Origin: Chloroflexota bacterium
GTDB lineage: Bacteria > Chloroflexota > Anaerolineae > Promineifilales > Promineifilaceae
Assembly (NCBI GenBank): GCA_014584575.1
Contig: JACTMP010000073.1
Coordinates: forward strand, 62,001-126,000
Length of the DNA stretch: 64,000 nt
Reading direction: 5' to 3'
Shown here: piece after piece, positions 1 through 8,645 of the stretch
Layout: every line of letters starts with the position of its first letter
Position numbering within the stretch: position 1 is the first letter of the stretch
The notes under the pieces: model-generated
Seen by the model: only the letters and a program-made list of their open reading frames with translations
Database searches by the model: none
Told to the model about the DNA's origin: nothing
Translations under genes and position numbers: made by a program

Positions 1-2
1 CG

Positions 3-1301
3 CTGCGGCCAGGTGAGTCATTCACGCTTGTAGCCAGCACAAACGCAGAGGCGGACCTGGATGGTGATGCGGCGCTGGCACGGCGGCAAGCACATGAAGC
101 AGAGCTTCTGGATCGCGCCAACCGCCAGTTCAGCATCCCGGCGCCGGCAGCCATTCGACAGTTGACGCTGGCCGCTGATCAGTTTGTGGTTCAACGGCCG
201 TCTCCGAATGACCCGCACGGCCGTTCCCTCATTGCCGGCTATCATTGGTTCAGCGATTGGGGACGGGATACGATGATCGCCTTACCTGGCCTGACATTGG
301 TCACCGGCCGGCCAGAAATTGCTGCCAGCGTCCTACGCACCTATGCGCAATTTATAGACATGGGCATGCTCCCTAACCGCTTCCCTGACCAGGGTGAACG
401 TCCCGAATACAACACGGTAGACGCCACCCTCTGGTATTTTCAGGCCATCCGCGCTTACCACGCTGCCACCGGCGATCTCTCATTGGTGCGCGACCTTTTC
501 CCCGTGCTGCAAGATGTAATCAAATGGCACACACGTGGCACCCGCCACCGCATTTACATGGACGAAAAAGACGGGCTGCTATTTGCCGGGGAAGAAGGTG
601 TGCAGCTTACCTGGATGGACGCTAAGGTGGATGATTGGGTGGTCACACCTCGTGTGGGCAAGCCGGTGGAAATTAACGCCCTCTGGTATAACGCATTACG
701 CACGCTGGCCGAATTTGCCCAATTATTGGGTGAAGATGCCACCGCTTATGAGGCGCTGGCTGACAAAACTGCCCTCGGCTTTCGTCGTTTCTGGTATGCC
801 AAAATGGGCTATTGCTATGATGTTTTAGACGGCCCAGATGGGCATGATGGTAGCCTGCGCCCCAACCAGTTATTTGCTATTTCCCTGCCTCATAGTTTGC
901 TCAGCCACGAGCAGCAGCGCTCGATTGTGGATGCCTGTGCCCGCCATTTACTCACGCCACATGGCCTGCGATCCCTCTCGCCAGATGACGCCCTCTATAA
1001 AGGTCGTTATGGCGGCGACCGCTATAAACGAGATGGGGCTTATCACCAGGGTACAGTTTGGGGCTGGTTAATCGGGCCGTTTGTCTGCGCCCACTTACGG
1101 GTATACGGCAACCTGGCCGAAGCTCGTACTTATCTGACGCCGCTGTTGTATCATCTGGCCGATCATGGCGTGGGCAGCATCAGTGAGATTTTTGATGGCG
1201 ACCCACCGTTCACGCCGCGTGGTTGCATTGCCCAGGCGTGGAGCGTGGCGGAAGTGCTGCGGGCATGGCAAGAAACAGAGAGTGAGAGATTGGGAGATTA
1301 A
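3..1301 (+). CDS. Glycogen debranching enzyme family protein (amylo-alpha-1,6-glucosidase), 3' part
   Basis: The frame is open from the first bases of the window, so the gene starts upstream; 432 residues are visible. The protein matches the catalytic alpha/alpha-barrel of bacterial GDE-type debranching enzymes (GH133-like), which hydrolyse alpha-1,6 branches of glycogen. Visible hallmarks are FSDWGRDTMIALPG, the YNTVDATLWYF segment, TWMDA (family general acid), RPNQLFAISLP, GTVWGWLIGPF and the C-terminal SEIFDG followed by GCIAQAWSVAEVLR. A TTG at 162 is only an internal codon. The last residues (ESERLGD) are encoded by the octamer repeat that fills the following spacer, so the native C-terminus may have been altered. 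Function is confident; substrate range is inferred from the family. Confidence 0.9.
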   Translation: MRPGESFTLVASTNAEADLDGDAALARRQAHEAELLDRANRQFSIPAPAAIRQLTLAADQFVVQRPSPNDPHGRSLIAGYHWFSDWGRDTMIALPGLTLVTGRPEIAASVLRTYAQFIDMGMLPNRFPDQGERPEYNTVDATLWYFQAIRAYHAATGDLSLVRDLFPVLQDVIKWHTRGTRHRIYMDEKDGLLFAGEEGVQLTWMDAKVDDWVVTPRVGKPVEINALWYNALRTLAEFAQLLGEDATAYEALADKTALGFRRFWYAKMGYCYDVLDGPDGHDGSLRPNQLFAISLPHSLLSHEQQRSIVDACARHLLTPHGLRSLSPDDALYKGRYGGDRYKRDGAYHQGTVWGWLIGPFVCAHLRVYGNLAEARTYLTPLLYHLADHGVGSISEIFDGDPPFTPRGCIAQAWSVAEVLRAWQETESERLGD

Positions 1302-1349
1302 GAGATTGGGAGGTTGATAATCACTCAATCTTCCTAATCTCCAATCTCA
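1284..1349. repeat. GGAGATT-type octamer array with reverse-complement arm
   Basis: Tandem 8-bp units of the GGGAGATT / AAGAGATT type run over the stop codon of the debranching enzyme. They are followed by CAATCTTCCTAATCTCCAAT in the opposite sense, so the transcript could fold into a hairpin. Same family as the arrays at 18112, 21591, 46582, 60216, 61129 and 63907. Confidence 0.85.
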
Positions 1350-1361
1350 TTCCGGGAAATT

Positions 1362-2156
1362 ATGGCTGAACAAAAACCAAGATTTGGTCCCGAACATTTT
1401 GCTGCCGGGGAGTTTATCATCCGGCAGGGAGATGAGCCGGATAAGTTTTACATCATCACCCGTGGGCAGGTGGAGGTGGTGCTGCAACCGGCGGATGGCC
1501 TGGATGAGGTGATTGACCAGCTTGGCCCTGGCGATTACTTTGGCGAGGTAGGCATGGTACGCCGCAGCCGCCGTATGGCCTCGGTGCGGGCGCTGACAAA
1601 CGTGGACGTGATGGGGATGGATTACCAGACGTTTATGAACTGGATGGAGAGCGCGCCAGAGGTGGCCGATGAGATTGATGCGGTGATCGAGGAGCGGCTA
1701 CTAAATGCCAGCGAGATTCCGGACCAGTTTACGGAAGCGGAGCCTAAAGGAATGCTGGCTTATTTGGAGAAGGCAGAAACGGAAAGTGACACGGCCGTAC
1801 CCCCCTCCCTCTTTTTCGCCAAAGACACAGTCATCGTGCGCCAGGGTGACCCGTCGGACACGTTTTATGTGATTATTGAGGGGTTTGTGACGGTGAGCCA
1901 TGTGCGGGCTGACGGCCGTGAACAAACCATCACGCACCTCACTACCGGGGATTATTTTGGCGAGATTGGCTTGTTAGACAGCAGCCCTCGCATCGCCACC
2001 GTAACGGCGTTGACGGATGTCAAGCTACTCGGCTTTGATCGCGCCACCTTCGCCACCTGGATGCACAAATCACCGGGCAGCCAGGATGAACTGCGCCGCG
2101 AAGCCAGCCGTCGCCGCAAAGACACGGGCACATTGGCGATGCCAGATGAGTTGTAG
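1362..2156 (+). CDS. Protein with two cyclic-nucleotide-binding (CNB) domains
   Basis: A 264-residue soluble protein with two cNMP-binding beta-barrels (about residues 10-115 and 145-250). Each carries the phosphate-binding cassette pattern, FGEVGMVRRSRRMASV in the first and FGEIGLLDSSPRIATV in the second. The phosphate-contacting Arg is kept in both. There is no helix-turn-helix, kinase or channel segment, so it is not a CRP-type regulator. It resembles stand-alone tandem CNB proteins or regulatory subunits acting on a partner. The start ATG lies 60 bp after the previous gene, beyond the repeat array. The ligand (cAMP, cGMP or other) cannot be told from the sequence. Confidence 0.85.
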   Translation: MAEQKPRFGPEHFAAGEFIIRQGDEPDKFYIITRGQVEVVLQPADGLDEVIDQLGPGDYFGEVGMVRRSRRMASVRALTNVDVMGMDYQTFMNWMESAPEVADEIDAVIEERLLNASEIPDQFTEAEPKGMLAYLEKAETESDTAVPPSLFFAKDTVIVRQGDPSDTFYVIIEGFVTVSHVRADGREQTITHLTTGDYFGEIGLLDSSPRIATVTALTDVKLLGFDRATFATWMHKSPGSQDELRREASRRRKDTGTLAMPDEL

Positions 2157-2203
2157 GGGAAATCGGTGCTTTTTGGGTCGCCCTGTCACCTTGCCAGCTA
2201 TAT

Positions 2204-2938
2204 CTATCTGAAGAATTGCACGGCCGTGCCCGCCGAATACACAATCAACATTTGCCCCGGCCCATAGGTCAGCCAGATCACATCACCAATCGAGTTGAAA
2301 GTCAGCCCGCTAAATAGCTGCGCTCCCAGGATTAAATCGCTCAGCAAGAACAAGGCCGCCCCCACCGCCAGCAGCGTAAACGCTGGCGCTTGCAGCGCCA
2401 GCCCGGTGGCAAAACCGGCCGTGCTGGCCAGCAGCAGCGCATACGGTAACGCCACCCAATGCAGCACCGTCGTCTCCTGCCCGCGAAAGATGAGGAAATA
2501 CCAGGCTACCACGGCGATCAACAGCCAGACAACTAGCGCCCCCCATCGCCGCGCCGGGTCATCTAGCCCCGCCTGATTGCTGTAGCGCACAACGGCGATG
2601 ATGTAAAAGACGTGGCCTACACCAAACGCCATCATACCGGCCAACACATTGCGCCCACCGGGTAACAAACCGGCCAGGATTAAATCACCCAAAAAGCCAA
2701 AGCTCATGCCGATAGCGATAAAAATGGCATACGTTTTAGCAAAACCGGCGGGAGCAAAGTAGTACCAGCTAAATCCGGCCAATACCAGCGTGGCTGACGA
2801 CGCCATGCGCGCCCAGCGGGGCATCCGCTGCGTGACGCTCTCATGGCCGAATAAGAAGCCACCAAACAACAAAATAGCCCACAGCAGCAAAAGCGCCATG
2901 AGCCAGTAACGTTGGGAATTTTCCAGATAGGAGAACAT
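2204..2938 (-). CDS. YhhN family membrane protein (lysoplasmalogenase-like)
   Basis: A 244-residue integral membrane protein with about eight hydrophobic helices. The YhhN family pattern is visible: a GDLILAG segment, then FGVGHVFYI, and later LFLLSDLILG with conserved acidic residues inside membrane helices. Some family members are lysoplasmalogenases, but many have no tested activity, so the function is only suggested. The start is supported by GAGG seven bases upstream. This Shine-Dalgarno sequence lies inside one arm of a perfect 19-bp inverted repeat shared with the end of the upstream cysteine synthase gene, which suggests translational control or coupling. Confidence 0.8.
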   Translation of the reverse strand: MFSYLENSQRYWLMALLLLWAILLFGGFLFGHESVTQRMPRWARMASSATLVLAGFSWYYFAPAGFAKTYAIFIAIGMSFGFLGDLILAGLLPGGRNVLAGMMAFGVGHVFYIIAVVRYSNQAGLDDPARRWGALVVWLLIAVVAWYFLIFRGQETTVLHWVALPYALLLASTAGFATGLALQAPAFTLLAVGAALFLLSDLILGAQLFSGLTFNSIGDVIWLTYGPGQMLIVYSAGTAVQFFR

Positions 2939-2944
2939 GGATGT

Positions 2945-2987
2945 ACCTCAGCAAAAAGTAAACCACATGTTTACTTTTTGCTGAGGT
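2945..2987 (-). promoter_or_regulatory. Perfect 19-bp inverted repeat covering the cysM stop and the yhhN ribosome-binding site
   Basis: Arms ACCTCAGCAAAAAGTAAAC (2945-2963) and its exact reverse complement (2969-2987) are separated by 5 bases. In the minus-strand mRNA the stem begins at the end of the cysteine synthase frame (its stop codon is 2971-2973). It ends with the GAGG that precedes the YhhN start at 2938. No U-tract follows, so it is a weak terminator candidate but a good RBS-sequestering or mRNA-stabilising hairpin. Confidence 0.75.
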
Positions 2988-3903
2988 ATTTTAGTCCGTT
3001 ATCGGGCAAAACGGTAACAAAGACCCCTTCTTGTTTTTCACGGGCCAGGGCGACGGTGGCAGCGACGGCCGCACCTGCCGAAGGGCCAACCAATAGACCC
3101 TCTTTTTGGGCCAGGGTTTGCACCATCTCGCGGGCTTCGGCGGCGGTCACGGCCGTGTTTTCGTCGGCCAATGTTTCATCATAGATCGCCGGGCGGATGG
3201 CGGTGGGCATATATTTCAGACCGGCAATGCCCTCGTGGGCGGTGGCTGGATGGGCGGCAATACAGCGAATGGCCGGATTGTGTACGTGCAGCCGCAGCGT
3301 GACGCCGGTAAAGGTGCCCCCGGAGCCAAGTGTACTGACAAAATGGGTGACACGGCCGTGTGTCTGCTGCCATATCTCTTCCCCCATGGGCAGGGCCGCC
3401 TGCCAGTTGGCCGGGTTGTCATACTGGTTGGCGTAAAAGAGTGTGGGGTCAACCTCAGCCAGTTGTCGCGCCAGTTCAATGGCCCCATCCGAACCGGCAG
3501 CGGCATCGGAGAAAACCAGTTCCACACCATACTGCTGCAAGATGGCGATACGCTCCGGCGTGGCGCTGGCGGGCAGCACCACTTTCAATTTGTACCCCCG
3601 CGCTTTGCCGAGCATGGCGTAACTGATGCCCATGTTGCCGGAGGTAGAGTCGAGAATGGTCATGCCGGGCCAGAGACGGCCGTCTTGCTCTGCCGCCTGA
3701 ATGATGCCCAACGCCGCCCGGTCTTTCACCGAGCCGCTGGGGTTGAACCATTCCGCTTTGGCGTATAGCTGTACGGTATCCGGCAGGCCACAGGCGACGG
3801 CCGTGCGCTGTAAACTGAGCAAAGGGGTATTCCCGACCTGGCTTTCCAGGCTGTGGGGGGCAAATTGGGTGCTGGTGGATAATATCTCTTGCATGGTGAA
3901 CAT
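2971..3903 (-). CDS. cysM: Cysteine synthase family PLP enzyme
   Basis: About 310 residues, the usual length for O-acetylserine sulfhydrylases, which make cysteine from O-acetylserine and sulfide. The family motifs are in order: VGNTPLL, PSGSVKDRAA with the PLP Schiff-base lysine (about residue 60), TSGNMGI (substrate loop), GSGGTFTG (phosphate loop) and GPSAGAA near the C-terminus. It could also be a cystathionine beta-synthase-like enzyme without a CBS domain; CysM/CysK is the best reading. Start is 3903 or 3894; neither has a clear Shine-Dalgarno. The last codons (YLSKK) lie in the hairpin described at 2945-2987. Confidence 0.85.
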   Translation of the reverse strand: MFTMQEILSTSTQFAPHSLESQVGNTPLLSLQRTAVACGLPDTVQLYAKAEWFNPSGSVKDRAALGIIQAAEQDGRLWPGMTILDSTSGNMGISYAMLGKARGYKLKVVLPASATPERIAILQQYGVELVFSDAAAGSDGAIELARQLAEVDPTLFYANQYDNPANWQAALPMGEEIWQQTHGRVTHFVSTLGSGGTFTGVTLRLHVHNPAIRCIAAHPATAHEGIAGLKYMPTAIRPAIYDETLADENTAVTAAEAREMVQTLAQKEGLLVGPSAGAAVAATVALAREKQEGVFVTVLPDNGLKYLSKK

Positions 3904-4272
3904 GGCGGCAGTATACGGCCGTGCCGCACCTGGTACTATCACCATGCAAAACATCCATTATTTCTATACTTACCATTTGTCTTATCTATTGTGGGGCGCC
4001 GGGTTGTTAATCATCTGGCGTCCTTTGCTCGTTTTAACAGTGTGCCCTGCTGCCTCCTGGTTGATTTTTCCACGCCACCTGGCAAAAAGGCGCCATTACA
4101 CCAATTTGAAAATTGCCTGTTATAAATGTGAACGTGGCGGCGACATAACTGTAGACACAACGAAAAACGCTCGTCAAAAACTTCATGAAGCAAATAACAG
4201 CATTCGTTGCCTGCAAGACCGGACAGGTTTCAAAAACCTGCCAGGTCTGAAAGAACACTCTGGAGATCATGC
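3904..4272. other. Divergent spacer between cysM and the ECF sigma gene
   Basis: About 370 bp without a credible gene. A stem-loop, AGACCGGACAGGTTT / AAACCTGCCAGGTCT (about 4216-4249, two mismatches), sits just before the sigma gene. It belongs to the AGACCTGACAGG family seen again at 51193-51334. No convincing sigma-70 promoter was found. Confidence 0.5.
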
Positions 4273-4905
4273 ATGAACACCAGTTCGCCGACAACGGCGT
4301 CCCAATCAATGCTCTGGCTGATTGCCGCCCTGGCTGACGCGCCGCCACTGGACGTGGATGATACGGCGTTGGTACGGCAGGCGCAGCAAGATTTACAAAA
4401 GTTTACCGAATTATATGAACGCTACGTGCCGCGTGTGTACCGGTATTTGCTGGTGCGTGTGGGCAATGTAGCGGACGCGCAAGATTTAACGTCGCAAACG
4501 TTTATCGCCGCAATGGAGAACCTGGACAAGTACAAAGGACAACGGCCGTTTCTGGCCTGGCTGTTTGGTATTGCCCACAACAAAGCGGCCGACTATTACC
4601 GTCGCAGCCGCCCGGAAACCGACCTGGAAGAGGCCGAAACCGTGCCCGACTCCGACGAACACCCGGATGACATCGTAGACCAACGGCTGAGTCTGGAACT
4701 GGTGGCGCGTAAGCTACAAACCATTTCCCCCGACCGCGCCGAAGCCATCTCCCTGCGGCTGATTGCCGGGCTGGAAGTGGCCGAGGTTGCACAGTTGATG
4801 GGTAAAAATGAACCGGCCGTGCGCATGTTGCTCCATCGCGGCCTGCGCGATTTGCAGACGCAACTTTATCCGGCAGGGGAGATTGGTTTGGAGATTGGAT
4901 CATGA
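4273..4905 (+). CDS. ECF-type RNA polymerase sigma factor
   Basis: A 210-residue sigma-70 family protein. Region 2 is recognisable (FTELYERYVPRVYRYLLVRVG ... DLTSQTFIAAM, then GQRPFLAWLFGIAHNKAADYYRR), as is region 4 (AEAISLRLIAGLEVAEVAQLMGK with a helix-turn-helix ending VRMLLHRGLRDLQ). The ATG at 4273 is chosen because GGAG lies 7 bases upstream; longer frames run through the spacer stem-loop. Its stop overlaps the next start (ATGA), so it is translationally coupled to a membrane protein that is probably its anti-sigma factor. The tail EIGLEIGS is encoded by repeat-like GGAGATTGG units. Confidence 0.88.
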   Translation: MNTSSPTTASQSMLWLIAALADAPPLDVDDTALVRQAQQDLQKFTELYERYVPRVYRYLLVRVGNVADAQDLTSQTFIAAMENLDKYKGQRPFLAWLFGIAHNKAADYYRRSRPETDLEEAETVPDSDEHPDDIVDQRLSLELVARKLQTISPDRAEAISLRLIAGLEVAEVAQLMGKNEPAVRMLLHRGLRDLQTQLYPAGEIGLEIGS

Positions 4906-6890
4906 ACAACAAGACAGAACAACAGTTAGCCGATGAATTGGATCAGATGGTCACGGCCGTCCTGGAAGGCAAAACGGTTGAGGAATTGCCCACCAACGAA
5001 GCCCGCCTGGCTGCCAACCTGATTGATCTGTCTGCCCAGACCAACCCGGATCCCAGCTTTGTGGCGCAGTTGCAGCGGCGGCTCTCAGCCAGAGCCAACC
5101 AGCTAAAAAAAAGTAGAGCGGCGCCAGAACAGGCATCATTCTGGCGCGACTTAACTCAGATGCTTAAGGAAGGATTTACCATGAAACGCACACTCGCGCT
5201 TGGCGCGGTACTGACACTCATACTATTGTTCGGGGCTGTCGCCCTGGGACGCGGTTTTTTGCCAGGAGGCGACGAGCCGCAGGTGGCAGAAGTCACACCG
5301 CTTCCCGAAGAAACCTTAACAGTAACAGATACATCCACGGAAATGCCGGAGGAAACTGCCCCGCCCACGCCCGCCGAAGAGTTGGCCCAACTGCCCCGCT
5401 TTGAAGCGCAGTCTCCGGGCATGGGTGGTGGTGGTGGCGATGGTACGGCCGCAGCCGATGCACCGATGCCCATTGAAGAGTTCGATCTGAAAATGATGGA
5501 CCCGTTCTCCGGCACCACCTTCATTCTCAATGGCACATTACCAATTGAACCCGTCAGCGGCTTTGTGCAGTTGCGGCAGCCGGAAGTGATCTTAACCCTG
5601 GAACAGGCGCGGGCCATTGCCGACCAATATGGCCTCACCGGCCCGCTGTTTGTGGAAACGTATGGCCTGGATGCACCCGCCGATATTCCGCCCGTTTACA
5701 TTGTGTTTGATGGGCCACGCAACCTGCGCATGGATTCCTGGGGGATCAACTATACAGACGAAACGGCCGTAGCCGCCTTCGACTACACCAACCCGAACCT
5801 GACCATTCGGCCGGAGATCATCCCCATCGCCGAGGCATTCCTGGCACAGCGTGGGCAACTGAACTTCCCCTATGAAGTGGAAGCGCAGATAGGTGACAGT
5901 GTGTTGTTCTATCGGTTGGTAGACGGCCGTCGGGTCAACGAACCGGAAATCTCCGTCAGCATCAACCCGAACAACGAAGTGGCTTATGTCTGGGATAATA
6001 CGGCGACAGAGTGGACGGCCGTTGGCAACTACCCGCTCATCACTGCCGAACAGGCCTGGCAGCGGGTGCTGGGTGGCGTGTTTGAAAACAACATCCAATT
6101 CCAGACCATCATGCCTGACCCTGGCGTGGTAGCCCCGGTGGAAGAACTGCCGGACTATCTGGCCGATTACCAATACTGGGGACGTGAATTTGCGCCCAAC
6201 GTGGAAACCCACCTGTATGAATGGCCGGTCGTTTACCAGCCGGTAGATGGTGGCACACCGCTCCTTAAAATTCGCGGCTTTACGGTTGCCGCCGACGATG
6301 CCACGCTCAACGCCCTGGCCGAAGCCCGTGACCAGCAGCTGCATGTCTGGGGCACGTTGAACGAGGACAAGACCCTATTCCAACTGGCCGGTTGGGAAGC
6401 GTTGGCCGAGTACACCCCCATCTTCCAGCAGTTGGTCTTCTATGGCGAGGATGGCAGCATCTACATCCTGCCCAACGCCCCGGCCGACATTGCTGACGGG
6501 CTGAAAGTGAACATCTTTGGTTATGGTGTGCGCGACACCGGGCTGGAATACCCGGTGCTGGATTGGGAAAGCATTGACAAGTTCTTTGAATATCCCGAAC
6601 CGGAACTGCTGCCCGCCGAAGGCTACCCGGCCGATGGTGATGTGAGTATTCTGCCGATTGATGGCCCCTTTGCTCCTTTCCGTTACGGACAGGTGCAGAT
6701 TAACAGCGCAGAACTGGTGTACTTCATCACCTATGCCTTCCCGGACATGCCGGAAGGCGAAGAGATGATGACGCGGTCAGCGCCTACCATCTACTTGCAA
6801 CCGGCCTGGGCCTTCACCGGCACGGCCGACAACGGCGACACGATCAAGTTGTTTGTGCAGGCGGTGGCGGATGAGTATTTGCAGCCGTAA
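4902..6890 (+). CDS. Single-pass membrane protein, probable anti-sigma factor
   Basis: 662 residues. A cytoplasmic segment of about 95 residues is followed by one transmembrane helix (about 97-117), a Thr/Pro/Glu linker with a Gly-rich stretch (GMGGGGGDG), and a large exported domain of about 480 residues. The ATGA overlap with the ECF sigma gene and the N-in/C-out topology fit an anti-sigma factor. The N-terminal part lacks the HxxxCxxC zinc motif of classical ZAS anti-sigma factors, so the role is inferred from context. The exported region contains a repeated pattern (LTLEQARAIADQYG; LITAEQAWQRVLGG) but no catalytic motif I recognise. Confidence 0.72.
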   Translation: MNNKTEQQLADELDQMVTAVLEGKTVEELPTNEARLAANLIDLSAQTNPDPSFVAQLQRRLSARANQLKKSRAAPEQASFWRDLTQMLKEGFTMKRTLALGAVLTLILLFGAVALGRGFLPGGDEPQVAEVTPLPEETLTVTDTSTEMPEETAPPTPAEELAQLPRFEAQSPGMGGGGGDGTAAADAPMPIEEFDLKMMDPFSGTTFILNGTLPIEPVSGFVQLRQPEVILTLEQARAIADQYGLTGPLFVETYGLDAPADIPPVYIVFDGPRNLRMDSWGINYTDETAVAAFDYTNPNLTIRPEIIPIAEAFLAQRGQLNFPYEVEAQIGDSVLFYRLVDGRRVNEPEISVSINPNNEVAYVWDNTATEWTAVGNYPLITAEQAWQRVLGGVFENNIQFQTIMPDPGVVAPVEELPDYLADYQYWGREFAPNVETHLYEWPVVYQPVDGGTPLLKIRGFTVAADDATLNALAEARDQQLHVWGTLNEDKTLFQLAGWEALAEYTPIFQQLVFYGEDGSIYILPNAPADIADGLKVNIFGYGVRDTGLEYPVLDWESIDKFFEYPEPELLPAEGYPADGDVSILPIDGPFAPFRYGQVQINSAELVYFITYAFPDMPEGEEMMTRSAPTIYLQPAWAFTGTADNGDTIKLFVQAVADEYLQP

Positions 6891-6986
6891 TTCGTAAAAC
6901 GTAATCCGTGATTCGTAAGCCGTAATCCGAAGTCTGTCATCCGAAGTGCAAAGTCGGATGACGGATAACGGGTTACGGCTTACGTT
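6887..6986. repeat. CGTAATC-type heptamer array, possible bidirectional terminator
   Basis: Units such as ATTCGTA, ATCCGTG and AGCCGTA are followed by the reverse sense (CGGATAACGGGTTACGG, CTTACG) and then TTTTTA. It lies between convergent genes and could form a long hairpin ending either transcript. No other gene is present in this spacer. Confidence 0.75.
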
Positions 6987-6987
6987 T

Positions 6988-7626
6988 TTATCGTTCCAGC
7001 GTAATAATCCCCTTTTCCAACGCAACTGTGACGGCGGCGGTACGGCCGTCCACCCCCAACTTGTTGAAAATGTGAATCAGATGGCTCTTCACGGTGGCGG
7101 TGCTGATGTGCAGTTCTTTGCCAATTTGCTGGTTGCTGGCCCCTTTAGCTACCAGTTGCAGCACCTCAATCTCACGGGCGCTCAGGTTTTCTTCGGCCGG
7201 GGCGCGCATCCGGGTCATCAGCCGGGAAGCCACAGCCGGGGAGAGTACCGACTCCCCTCTGGCGGTAGCGCGAATGGCCCGGAACAGTTCCTCACGCGGC
7301 GCGTCTTTGAGCAGGTAGCCGGTGGCTCCGGCGGCAATAGCCCGCACAATGTCGGCGTCGGAGTCATAGGTGGTGAGGACGAGGATATGGGCGGTGGGCT
7401 GCGCCTGTTTGATGGCTTCAATGGCCCCCACGCCATCCAGAACCGGCATGCGCAAATCCATCAAGGTGACATCAGGGGCGAGGGAGAGGGTGAGGGTCAC
7501 GGCCGTTTCGCCATCCGCCGCCAGCCCCACCACCTCAAAATCATCCTGCCCGGCCAGCATCCCGGCCAACCCCTCCCGCACCACCGGGTGATCATCCGCG
7601 ATCAAGATACTGATTCGTTTCATCAT
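6988..7626 (-). CDS. NarL/FixJ (LuxR-type) response regulator
   Basis: A 212-residue two-component regulator. The receiver domain (about 1-125) has the acidic pair DD at 11-12, the phosphoacceptor Asp57 in LMDLRMP, the Thr of VLTTYD and Lys in LLKDA. The C-terminal LuxR helix-turn-helix runs about 146-205 (LSAREIEVLQLVAKG, IGKELHISTATVKSHL). Start is 7626 or the adjacent ATG at 7623, with AAGG a few bases upstream. Its partner is most likely the HisKA_3-type kinase at 8646-9860, although two unrelated small genes separate them. Confidence 0.92.
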   Translation of the reverse strand: MMKRISILIADDHPVVREGLAGMLAGQDDFEVVGLAADGETAVTLTLSLAPDVTLMDLRMPVLDGVGAIEAIKQAQPTAHILVLTTYDSDADIVRAIAAGATGYLLKDAPREELFRAIRATARGESVLSPAVASRLMTRMRAPAEENLSAREIEVLQLVAKGASNQQIGKELHISTATVKSHLIHIFNKLGVDGRTAAVTVALEKGIITLER

Positions 7627-7743
7627 ATATCCTTATGAGGCTAAACCTTAGAAAGCGGCCAGCAATTATGTCATTGAGTAATTGGCTGCTTCAATTTCTC
7701 ATCACCCAATTACCAAATCGCCAACTTATTTGCGGACGGTCAC

Positions 7744-8253
7744 TTATAGATTAAATCGGGCGATGATTCCCCGCAGCAGGATGATTTCAGCTTGTAGCTC
7801 ACGAATACGGACTTGCAATTCTGCATTTACCACTTCTGCCTGATGAATCGCTTCTTGCAGGCGTTTTTCGTTTTGCTTCCACTGTCGAAAAGTGACCAAC
7901 TGCGGGCGATTCAGGTGCAGCCACTGTATATGAAACCAACCGCGAGAAGTCAAACCAATGAGACGGCCGTCTGTCGTTTCTTGAATATGGTGCGACAAAT
8001 TATCTTGCAGTGGATGAAGCAAATATAAACTCTCGGGTGTAGTTTGCGCTGGCCAGTAATTTCCCTTGAATCGGTTACAAGTTGTACAGGCGTAAACCAG
8101 ATTTTGTGGGGTATCTGTTCCCCCTCTGGAAACAGGTTGGAAGTGATCAATTTCCAATTCGCTGCCAATACTGATTTCAGACACGCCACAATATCCACAT
8201 GCAAAGTTGAACCGTTGCTGCACATTATTGCGGGTTTCAATGGAGATTGCCAT
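7744..8253 (-). CDS. HNH endonuclease domain protein with C-terminal coiled coil
   Basis: 169 residues. The HNH fold is clear: zinc-binding CxxC at Cys19/Cys22 and Cys56/Cys59 surround ELEIDHFQP (catalytic His37), an Asn at about 51 and CNRFKGN (Asn60). The C-terminal third (about 118-165) is a predicted coiled coil. The start overlaps the stop of the upstream gene (TAATG), so the two are co-translated. Stand-alone HNH proteins of this type occur in mobile or defence contexts, but no restriction or phage gene adjoins this one and its target is unknown. The pair interrupts an otherwise co-directional kinase/regulator unit. Confidence 0.85.
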   Translation of the reverse strand: MAISIETRNNVQQRFNFACGYCGVSEISIGSELEIDHFQPVSRGGTDTPQNLVYACTTCNRFKGNYWPAQTTPESLYLLHPLQDNLSHHIQETTDGRLIGLTSRGWFHIQWLHLNRPQLVTFRQWKQNEKRLQEAIHQAEVVNAELQVRIRELQAEIILLRGIIARFNL

Positions 8254-8639
8254 TAAACTGGAGAGGTGTTACCTGTCAGGTGGGAATAAGATTTTTGAAT
8301 TTGTGTATTACGTCGGTCGAACTCGGCCAACCAGCGGCGAGCATCGGCGACTAATTGTTCTTGCTGAACAACTAATTGTCCCAATGCCTCATTTTCATCT
8401 TGAACTGCCTGTAACTTTGTTTGCAGCCGCACATTTTCAGCAGCTACGTGATCAAAATAGGTTGTTAACAGTGCTGATTCACCTGATTCAATTGTTTGAA
8501 TCAATTGGGACAGTTCTGCTTGCTCTTTAGGGGATAACACACCTGCAATTTGCTTTAATCGCAGTTCATCAAATCGGTCAGCCAGTTGCTCATTCCATTC
8601 CATCATCCACCTCATTTGCTCAATTGCCACATTATACAT
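8253..8639 (-). CDS. Small coiled-coil protein co-translated with the HNH gene
   Basis: 128 residues with long heptad-rich stretches (about 18-60 and 66-110), no signal peptide and no membrane segment. The stop codon shares a base with the HNH start (TAATG), so the two proteins are made together and may interact through their coiled coils. I recognise no family. It could be a specificity or regulatory subunit for the HNH protein; this is inference from gene order only. Confidence 0.65.
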   Translation of the reverse strand: MYNVAIEQMRWMMEWNEQLADRFDELRLKQIAGVLSPKEQAELSQLIQTIESGESALLTTYFDHVAAENVRLQTKLQAVQDENEALGQLVVQQEQLVADARRWLAEFDRRNTQIQKSYSHLTGNTSPV

Positions 8640-8645
8640 GATCGT

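Noticed and set aside
3955-4206. Sigma-70 promoter TTGAAA...TATAAA before the ECF sigma gene
   Set aside because: The two boxes are only 9 bp apart, too close for sigma-70 recognition.
5592-6344. 250-codon open frame on the minus strand
   Set aside because: Antisense to the exported part of the anti-sigma-like protein; no supporting features.
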